From contig JBGSLN010000220.1 of NCBI GenBank assembly GCA_041740675.1, forward strand, positions 1-19,327: DNA of 19,327 nucleotides, read 5' to 3'. Numbering within the stretch: position 1 is the stretch's first letter; every line of letters begins with the position of its first letter. The position numbers and the translations under genes are program-made. This DNA comes from JBGSLN01 sp041740675. GTDB lineage: Bacteria; Pseudomonadota; Gammaproteobacteria; JBGSLN01. Under the pieces are notes generated by a model. That model searched no databases. It was not told where the DNA came from and was given only the letters and a program-made list of their open reading frames with translations. Positions 14,590-19,327 of this stretch are shown here, piece by piece.

Positions 14590-15869
14590 CTTAGTTCATT
14601 AATAGAGATTAAAATTAATGTTGCAACAATAACTACTATATTTTTTAAAATTGCACCAAATGGATCTAACCAAAGTGTTGGTAAAAAAATTGAGATCATA
14701 GTTGTGTAAAATAAAATTAAAATAATTTGAAATAGACTAATTTTTTTTAGTTGATAATTAATTAAAGTGCACACTCCTAATATAATATCTAGAACGCTTG
14801 CAGCAAGAACAAGCAGACTATCCCAACTGGATGAAATAGATATTTTTTCCAACAGCGAAATGCTTGTATTGAAAGAAATTAAACTAACTATTCCAGAACA
14901 GATCCAGGTTAGCCCTATGCTAAAACGCAATAGCGGTCTTAAAAAATAAAGCCGTGCATGCCAACGATCTTGCACATAGCTAGGTAAATTAAATAAATTT
15001 TCCTTAAAAGGTTTTAAATTGATATTTGCTAATTGCATAAACTGCTGCAACTCAAAATCAGCAGTAATGTTATCTTCCGCTAACATTTCATAGGAAGTGT
15101 TATTAATGACTGGACTATTAAACCAATTTCCAACTTTACATATAATTTTAATAAATATTTTTGGCATTTTAATAATTTTTACTGTTTTAAATCCAAGCCA
15201 GGCACGTAAACTCACGAATAATTCAGCTAAAGTAATTTTTTCTATACCCACTGCATTTACCAGCACCACAGATTTAGGCGAAGTTTCAATAAAGTTTTCA
15301 ATTGCATGTGTCAATTCAGACATGGCTATTGGTTGAAATAATTGAGAGCCATCTCCGACTAATGGAATGAAATAGGGAAAACTTGCTAACGCTCGAAATA
15401 AAGATGTGCCGCCGTATGAACCACTGGCATAAACTAATGAAGGACGAATAATAATTGCTGGTATATTGAGTGATAATAAAAAATCATCAGCAGCTTTTTT
15501 TGTAATTGCATAAGCAGTTTGTGATTCTTCTACTCCTAAAGCTGAGAGTTGAATAACTAGCTTAATATTAGTTTTTTGACAAGCACTAAACAATGCCTTA
15601 GGTGTTTCGAAATGAATTAACCGTTGTTGTTTAGCATTAAGAACTCCGACGCAATTAATGACTACATCGATATCAGTTAATTTCTCTACCCAAAATTCTA
15701 TATGAGCTGCTTGATTAAAATCAATGGGAAGAACTTTTGCTTTTGGAAATTGTGAAATTGCATAACTACAATCACGCACACAAAGTACTAATTCATGTCC
15801 AAGTGATTGCAGATGCTTAGCAATTGCAGATCCAATAAATCCAGTTGCTCCGGTAATGAGTATTTTCAT
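14586..15869 (-). CDS. SDR-family NAD(P)-binding protein fused to a DoxX-like membrane domain
   Basis: The 427-residue protein starts at ATG 15869, which overlaps the previous stop (ATGA); the longer frame lacks support because the Rossmann strand begins directly at MKILITGATGFIGS. The N-terminal extended/atypical SDR domain has the nucleotide loop GATGFIG (7-13), INCVGV and the active-site YAITK (120-124). Residues about 311-427 hold four membrane helices (roughly 315-333, 351-371, 377-397 and 406-424) resembling DoxX-like proteins. SDR-DoxX fusions are known in bacteria, often beside DUF2269 genes as here, but the reaction is unknown. The protein should sit on the inner membrane with the SDR domain in the cytosol, perhaps passing reducing power to or from quinone or thiols. 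Confidence 0.88.
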   Translation of the reverse strand: MKILITGATGFIGSAIAKHLQSLGHELVLCVRDCSYAISQFPKAKVLPIDFNQAAHIEFWVEKLTDIDVVINCVGVLNAKQQRLIHFETPKALFSACQKTNIKLVIQLSALGVEESQTAYAITKKAADDFLLSLNIPAIIIRPSLVYASGSYGGTSLFRALASFPYFIPLVGDGSQLFQPIAMSELTHAIENFIETSPKSVVLVNAVGIEKITLAELFVSLRAWLGFKTVKIIKMPKIFIKIICKVGNWFNSPVINNTSYEMLAEDNITADFELQQFMQLANINLKPFKENLFNLPSYVQDRWHARLYFLRPLLRFSIGLTWICSGIVSLISFNTSISLLEKISISSSWDSLLVLAASVLDIILGVCTLINYQLKKISLFQIILILFYTTMISIFLPTLWLDPFGAILKNIVVIVATLILISINELR

Positions 15870-16309
15870 GAAAATAACAGGGCTCTTCGCATTACTGCAT
15901 CGTGAATAATAATGACATATCCCAAAATTATAATCCAATAAAAAAAATGAAATGGGTACTTGAAATAAACTGACTTTGTTATCATATCGTTTAAATAGTA
16001 CAGTAATTTAATTATTGCCAGGCAAATTTGTATCCCTAGAATAATGCTTATAATTAGAAATACTGCTTTGATCCAGTCGGTATCAAAAGAGAAATGATAA
16101 AGATTAACTAACTTTACTCCAGTGATAACAGTAAAAATAATTGCTGGAACAATTATCAAAAGATCAAATAATAAACTTATGCGTAAAATAAATGGACTAA
16201 GGAGAGGAGTGTTAAAATTAATAGTGCAATAAAAATAATTGGCAATCGTCAAGCCAACAATAGTGGTTGCAATGATTACGTGTAAAGTTTCAATGATTGC
16301 GATGTTCAT
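15866..16309 (-). CDS. Small four-helix membrane protein, DUF2269-like pattern
   Basis: The 147-residue hydrophobic protein has four predicted membrane helices. The start ETLHVIIATTIVGLTIANYFY mirrors the start of the DUF2269-like protein two genes downstream (KIIHIISACVLFGTGMGTAFY), including a His in the first helix and a terminal Tyr, so the two may be paralogues forming a heteromeric membrane module. A second His (IIIHDAVMRR) is near the C-terminus. I cannot assign a function. The gene overlaps the carbonic anhydrase-like gene by 20 bases and the SDR-DoxX gene by ATGA, so all three should be translationally coupled. Family assignment is weaker than for 14116-14589. Confidence 0.75.
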   Translation of the reverse strand: MNIAIIETLHVIIATTIVGLTIANYFYCTINFNTPLLSPFILRISLLFDLLIIVPAIIFTVITGVKLVNLYHFSFDTDWIKAVFLIISIILGIQICLAIIKLLYYLNDMITKSVYFKYPFHFFYWIIILGYVIIIHDAVMRRALLFS

Positions 16310-16820
16310 TTTTTAATTTGACGTAATGTTCTGCGCTGTAACGTAAATGATGCAATTCTTCTTCACTCAATGGCCGAATCTTTTTAACTGGACTGCCCAA
16401 ATATAAAAAGCCAGATTCCAAAATTTTATTAGGAGGAACTAAACTACCCGCACCAACAATTATATCCGATTCAACCACTGCATTATCTAACACCGTCGCA
16501 CTAATGCCAATTAATACTCGATCATGAATAGTGCAGGCATGGATTACAGCTTGATGTCCAACCGTCACGTCTTCTCCAATAATGGTGGGATCTCCTTTTG
16601 GATTTTTCTCTGTTTTATGATTAACATGAATTATTGTGCCATCTTGAATATTGGTGCGCGCACCAATATGAATAAAATTTACATCTCCACGTAACACCGC
16701 CATCGGCCAAATGGAAACATCTTCAGCTAGACTTACTGAGCCAATAACTAAAGCGGTAGGATCAATATATACATTTTTAGCAAGCTGAGGTGCATTTTGC
16801 TTAAATTGTCTAACATTCAT
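16290..16820 (-). CDS. Gamma-carbonic anhydrase-like protein (YrdA type)
   Basis: This is a left-handed beta-helix hexapeptide-repeat protein of the gamma-carbonic anhydrase family, expected to be a cytosolic trimer. The 176 residues follow E. coli YrdA closely in motif order: LRGDV (43-47), IGARTNIQDG (52-61), zinc ligands His65 (TIIHVNHK), His89 (VGHQ) and His94 (VIHA), then IVGAGSLVPPNK and LYLGSPVKKIRPLS. All three zinc ligands are present. Many YrdA-like members show little or no carbonic anhydrase activity, so the true reaction is unsettled. It lies two bases after the SDR gene and overlaps the small membrane gene by 20 bases, placing it in the middle of a membrane-redox operon, an atypical setting for yrdA. 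Confidence 0.93.
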   Translation of the reverse strand: MNVRQFKQNAPQLAKNVYIDPTALVIGSVSLAEDVSIWPMAVLRGDVNFIHIGARTNIQDGTIIHVNHKTEKNPKGDPTIIGEDVTVGHQAVIHACTIHDRVLIGISATVLDNAVVESDIIVGAGSLVPPNKILESGFLYLGSPVKKIRPLSEEELHHLRYSAEHYVKLKNEHRNH

Positions 16821-16822
16821 AA

Positions 16823-17566
16823 TTATTTAGGATTAAAATTAATTTTAAGGCTTGTCTGCAAAGAAAAGCGACGATTATAAATTTCAATATCTTTTATTAA
16901 AGCATTGGCACCTAATTTTAATAGAAAATTAACTGTTTCAATAATATCTTCCAACTGAATTTTTTCTTCATCAGGAAAATTAGGCATATTGCTCGTCATA
17001 TCAGTTGCAATTACACTTGGACAAAGAGCAGTAACTTTTACATTATATTCGAGCATTTCATAAAATAATGCTTCATTAAAACCACAAACCGCATATTTAG
17101 TTAATCCATAAACTCCTGTAGCCTCTAAAGCTCTTTTTCCTGCCATTGAAGATAAATTCATGATATATCCTGATCGTTGTTTTTTCATTTGTGGTGCAAC
17201 AGCATGAACAAAATTGTAGACTCCTTTCACGTTTACATCGAGCATCCGTTGAAATTCATCAGGATTAACTTCTGAGGTTCCTAAATACACTATACCTGCA
17301 TTATTAAATAGCACATCGATTTTGCCATGGGCATTTATGATTTTATTTACAGCTGTTTCAACTTTATCAATATCAGCAACATCAAGCGCAAAAACACCGG
17401 TATTAACTTTATATGTAACCTTGATTTCATTGCTGACGTCTTGCAAAAGTTTCTCATTACGAGCGATTAAAGCAACATCATAACCAAGTTTAGCAAAGTT
17501 CATTGCAACTGCTTTCCCAATACCACGACTAGCGCCAGTAATCAGCGCAACAGGATTTTTTGACAT
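16823..17566 (-). CDS. Classical short-chain dehydrogenase/reductase
   Basis: This cytosolic NAD(P)(H) oxidoreductase has 247 residues from ATG 17566. That start is chosen over ATG 17590 because AGAGA lies seven bases upstream and the product then opens MSKNPVALITGASRGIG as usual. The predicted promoter at 17605-17610 also leaves almost no leader for the longer form. Motifs are GASRGIG (11-17), LDVAD (61-65), NNAG (88-91), active-site Ser139 or Ser140 in NLSSMAG, and YGLTK with Tyr153 and Lys157. The set resembles FabG/3-oxoacyl reductases and short-chain alcohol dehydrogenases; substrate is unknown. The C-terminal INRRFSLQ-like end (EIYNRRFSLQTSLKI) is unusual for FabG proper. It is first of five co-directional genes. 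Confidence 0.9.
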   Translation of the reverse strand: MSKNPVALITGASRGIGKAVAMNFAKLGYDVALIARNEKLLQDVSNEIKVTYKVNTGVFALDVADIDKVETAVNKIINAHGKIDVLFNNAGIVYLGTSEVNPDEFQRMLDVNVKGVYNFVHAVAPQMKKQRSGYIMNLSSMAGKRALEATGVYGLTKYAVCGFNEALFYEMLEYNVKVTALCPSVIATDMTSNMPNFPDEEKIQLEDIIETVNFLLKLGANALIKDIEIYNRRFSLQTSLKINFNPK

Positions 17567-17604
17567 ATGAATTTCTCTTTTGAATTTCATTTTTAAACGA
17601 AGAT

Positions 17605-17610
17605 AGTATA
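17605..17610 (-). promoter_or_regulatory. Candidate -10 box for the SDR/carbonic anhydrase operon
   Basis: The minus strand reads TATACT, five of six matches to consensus. The -35 position is poor. Initiation near 17598 would give a leader of about 30 bases before ATG 17566, and it separates this operon from the upstream esterase gene. Confidence 0.35.
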
Positions 17611-17661
17611 ACTGAAATTGACTAAATCACATAATTACTCTTTGCAAATTTCATTTCATGA

Positions 17662-18762
17662 TTATCTATGTTCATTCATATTAAATTTTTTCACGGTTAA
17701 ACCTAAACCATCTTTCCCAACCATATCATCGATCGATTGACCTTTCACAACATGGGTAATAAGTGCTGGAACATAAACACCATCCAAGCTGAGCTGATGG
17801 AATATCATGTAGTTATGCGTTTGCCCCTCTAATGCAATAAATTGCACTGGCACGCCAGCTTGTTTTAGTTTATCTGCTAGAAAGACCGCATCTCCAAGCA
17901 AAACCTCAGATCCACCTACAACAACTGTAATAGAAGGCAATCCATGCATTTCCTTAGTTGTACGATAAACCGGACAAAATTCTGGCTCATCGCCTTTGCA
18001 ATCATCTGGCAAATAGCAATTAGCCATGACCTCAAGTAGATCAATACCTGCTGCTATGGTATCAGTCTTTTGCTGTGACTGATAAGGCCCTTCTCTTGAA
18101 ACTCGCATGGATAAATCAACCCATGGACTTAACAAAATAAGTTGTGAAATTTTACGAAAAAGATTTGGCACTTCTCTCTGAAGGTTCATTGATAAAGTTA
18201 ATGCCAAATTACTCCCAGAACTCCATCCCATTAAAGAGATATTCTCTGAAGTACTGAAGACAATGGGATCGGTTAAAAATTCTTTCAAAAATACTTCAGC
18301 TTGAGCAATTACATTAGGTGCTTTTGTTTCTGGGGCTAATGGATAATCAGGTAGAATGATATTACAAGACATTGTTGCTGCAACATTTGCCATAAAAGCT
18401 TTATGCGCAAACATCGTATTAAGACAAAATCCTCCCCCATAAAACATTACTAATGTTGGTACGGATTGAGGATTTTTGGATCTCAATATGTAACAACGCA
18501 TTCCTCCGATTATTTCCACACTGTATGACTTGGGTGTCATGTTTTTAGGATAAGGTAATTCCTTACCATTAAGAGATTTTGCTACAGATTCACGCAATTC
18601 TGCTATGGTAGGTAAGTTTGCAGGTATCACTGCATCTGAAGCTAATGATGCAGCGAAATTAGCTGTATGCTTTCCAAGCATAGGAGCAGAAGTGCTTGGA
18701 TTAAAAATCTCTAGTAAACTTGATAACTCTTGATTAGTTCTTTCACTTGATCTTGCTTTCAT
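17662..18762 (-). CDS. Alpha/beta hydrolase, HSL-family (type IV) esterase
   Basis: This is a serine esterase or lipase-like hydrolase of the hormone-sensitive-lipase family, abhydrolase_3 fold, 366 residues, with no signal peptide. It has an N-terminal cap helix region (about 1-80), oxyanion motif YGGGF (108-112) in place of the usual HGGGF, DYPLAPE (139-145; normally DYRLAPE), nucleophile Ser181 in GWSSG (179-183), a candidate catalytic acid near Glu286 in GGSEVLLGDA, and His316 in QTHNY. The triad can be completed, so it is probably active on short acyl esters, though the Tyr in the oxyanion motif is unusual. The ribosome binding site is weak. About 95 bases separate it from the SDR start, so it may be transcribed alone. 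It diverges from prlC. Confidence 0.88.
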   Translation of the reverse strand: MKARSSERTNQELSSLLEIFNPSTSAPMLGKHTANFAASLASDAVIPANLPTIAELRESVAKSLNGKELPYPKNMTPKSYSVEIIGGMRCYILRSKNPQSVPTLVMFYGGGFCLNTMFAHKAFMANVAATMSCNIILPDYPLAPETKAPNVIAQAEVFLKEFLTDPIVFSTSENISLMGWSSGSNLALTLSMNLQREVPNLFRKISQLILLSPWVDLSMRVSREGPYQSQQKTDTIAAGIDLLEVMANCYLPDDCKGDEPEFCPVYRTTKEMHGLPSITVVVGGSEVLLGDAVFLADKLKQAGVPVQFIALEGQTHNYMIFHQLSLDGVYVPALITHVVKGQSIDDMVGKDGLGLTVKKFNMNEHR

Positions 18763-18827
18763 GCTTTAGTTTCATCTTTCTTTATTATATTGAAAAAGAA
18801 TAAATCTCTCACGGATGAGTTTTATGA

Positions 18828-18836
18828 ATTATAACA
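18828..18836 (-). promoter_or_regulatory. Candidate extended -10 promoter for the esterase
   Basis: The minus strand reads TGTTATAAT, a perfect extended -10 element (TGn-TATAAT). No strong -35 is needed for this class. Initiation near 18821 gives a leader of about 58 bases. A second TATAAT (18789-18784) is closer to the gene but lacks the TG extension. Confidence 0.45.
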
Positions 18837-18880
18837 CAGGGATTGCGAGAGCTTTGAGCGTTCTGATTGAGACAAGTTGA

Positions 18881-18900
18881 ACTATTAATGCACTATTAAT
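18881..18900. promoter_or_regulatory. Direct repeat ACTATTAAT at 11-base period
   Basis: ACTATTAAT occurs at 18881-18889 and 18892-18900, one helical turn apart, between the divergent esterase and prlC promoters. Same-face tandem sites can bind a dimeric regulator; in AT-rich DNA chance is also possible. Confidence 0.3.
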
Positions 18901-18916
18901 TTCTATCATACTTCAG

Positions 18917-18944
18917 TTACCTATACTTATTTATATGCTAAAAT
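18917..18944 (+). promoter_or_regulatory. Candidate promoter for prlC
   Basis: TTACCT (18917-18922) is followed after 16 bases by TAAAAT (18939-18944), with TGC just before it giving an extended -10. Initiation near 18951 leaves a leader of about 26 bases before ATG 18977. Confidence 0.4.
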
Positions 18945-18976
18945 TTGCTTGATATTTAATTGAAAAAGTAAAAACT

Positions 18977-19327
18977 ATGACTACATTTATAAATCTTCCT
19001 AAATTCTCTAAAATCAATCCGGAAATATTACCAGCTGAATTAACTGAGCGATTAACAAAAAATCGACGAACAGTTAATGAATTGTTGCAGCAGACTAACT
19101 TCAGTTGGGAAAATCTAATAAGTCCTTTAGAAGATATGGACGTAGAATTAAATAATTACTGGTCGCCAGTTTCACACCTTAATAGTGTAGTAAATAGTGA
19201 TGAGCTTCGAAAAGCATATGATGCTTGCCTACCTATATTGACAGAATATGCGACAGAGATGGGCTTAAATAAAGATCTATTCAATGCCTATAATACAATC
19301 TATCAATCACATAATTTTAAGCAGTTC
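18977..19327 (+). CDS. prlC: Oligopeptidase A (M3 metallopeptidase), N-terminal fragment
   Basis: These are the first 117 codons of PrlC, a cytosolic zinc oligopeptidase that degrades peptides including cleaved signal peptides; the gene runs off the right edge. The product begins MTTFINLPKFSKINPEILPAE and contains FSWENLISPLEDMD, FSPVSHLNSVKNS-like WSPVSHLNSVVNS and ELRKAYDACLPILTEY, closely following the N-terminal helical domain of E. coli PrlC (WENLCQPLAEVD; SPVSHLNSVKNSPELREAYE). The HEFGH zinc motif lies outside the window. No strong ribosome binding site is present (AAAAAGTAAAA upstream of ATG 18977). The open frame continues to the last base with no interruption. Confidence 0.93.
   Translation, partial: MTTFINLPKFSKINPEILPAELTERLTKNRRTVNELLQQTNFSWENLISPLEDMDVELNNYWSPVSHLNSVVNSDELRKAYDACLPILTEYATEMGLNKDLFNAYNTIYQSHNFKQF

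Noticed and set aside
1..19327. CRISPR arrays, tRNA genes, insertion sequences or toxin-antitoxin pairs
   Set aside because: No regularly spaced repeats, cloverleaf-like sequences, transposase motifs or paired small toxin/antitoxin frames were found on either strand.

Overview
The window is strongly AT-rich bacterial DNA, about one third G+C by eye. Its recognisable housekeeping genes (priA, rpiA, aroE, prlC and a YrdA-like gamma-carbonic anhydrase) look gammaproteobacterial. Low G+C, a degenerate ankyrin-like protein and a short palindromic repeat in a non-coding gap suggest a host-associated lineage such as the Legionellales (Legionella, Coxiella, Berkiella and relatives). That placement is inference; there is no rRNA or other direct marker. 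I see no tRNA, rRNA, CRISPR array, insertion sequence or integrase.

Layout, left to right. (1) 1-1346: the start of priA on the minus strand, diverging from rpiA, which meets an unknown 139-residue gene tail to tail with no base between them. (2) 1347-6869: a control region with two copies of a small palindrome, then one tight plus-strand operon. It encodes a TolC-type outer-membrane channel, a lipoprotein membrane-fusion protein, a MacB-type ATPase and a MacB-type permease, which together make a complete tripartite export pump. Shikimate dehydrogenase (aroE) is translationally coupled to its end. (3) 6898-7638: a minus-strand gene with ankyrin-like repeats and a charged helical C-terminus, a possible host-directed effector. 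(4) 7917-12182: a second plus-strand operon. An isopenicillin-N-synthase-like 2OG-Fe(II) oxygenase comes first, followed by an MCE-type lipid transporter (STAS-MlaE fusion permease, MlaF-like ATPase, MlaD-like MCE protein, PqiC-like lipoprotein).

(5) 12183-12508: the only gap over 300 bases. It holds a palindromic interspersed repeat and a possible eroded reading frame. (6) 12509-14089: a 14-helix DHA2-type MFS exporter. (7) 14116-17566, minus strand: a compact five-gene operon transcribed in the order SDR oxidoreductase, YrdA-like gamma-carbonic anhydrase, small membrane protein, SDR-DoxX fusion, DUF2269-like membrane protein. Junctions overlap or leave only 2 bases. (8) 17662-18762: an HSL-family esterase on the minus strand, diverging from the start of prlC, which runs off the window.

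The window is therefore rich in envelope functions: two complete transport machines, an MFS pump and a membrane-linked redox operon. No fully new system can be demonstrated from sequence alone. The least explained units are the SDR/carbonic anhydrase/DoxX/DUF2269 operon, the oxygenase coupled to the lipid transporter, and the two orphan proteins at 927-1346 and 6898-7638. Promoter calls rest on visual matching to sigma-70 boxes and are tentative.
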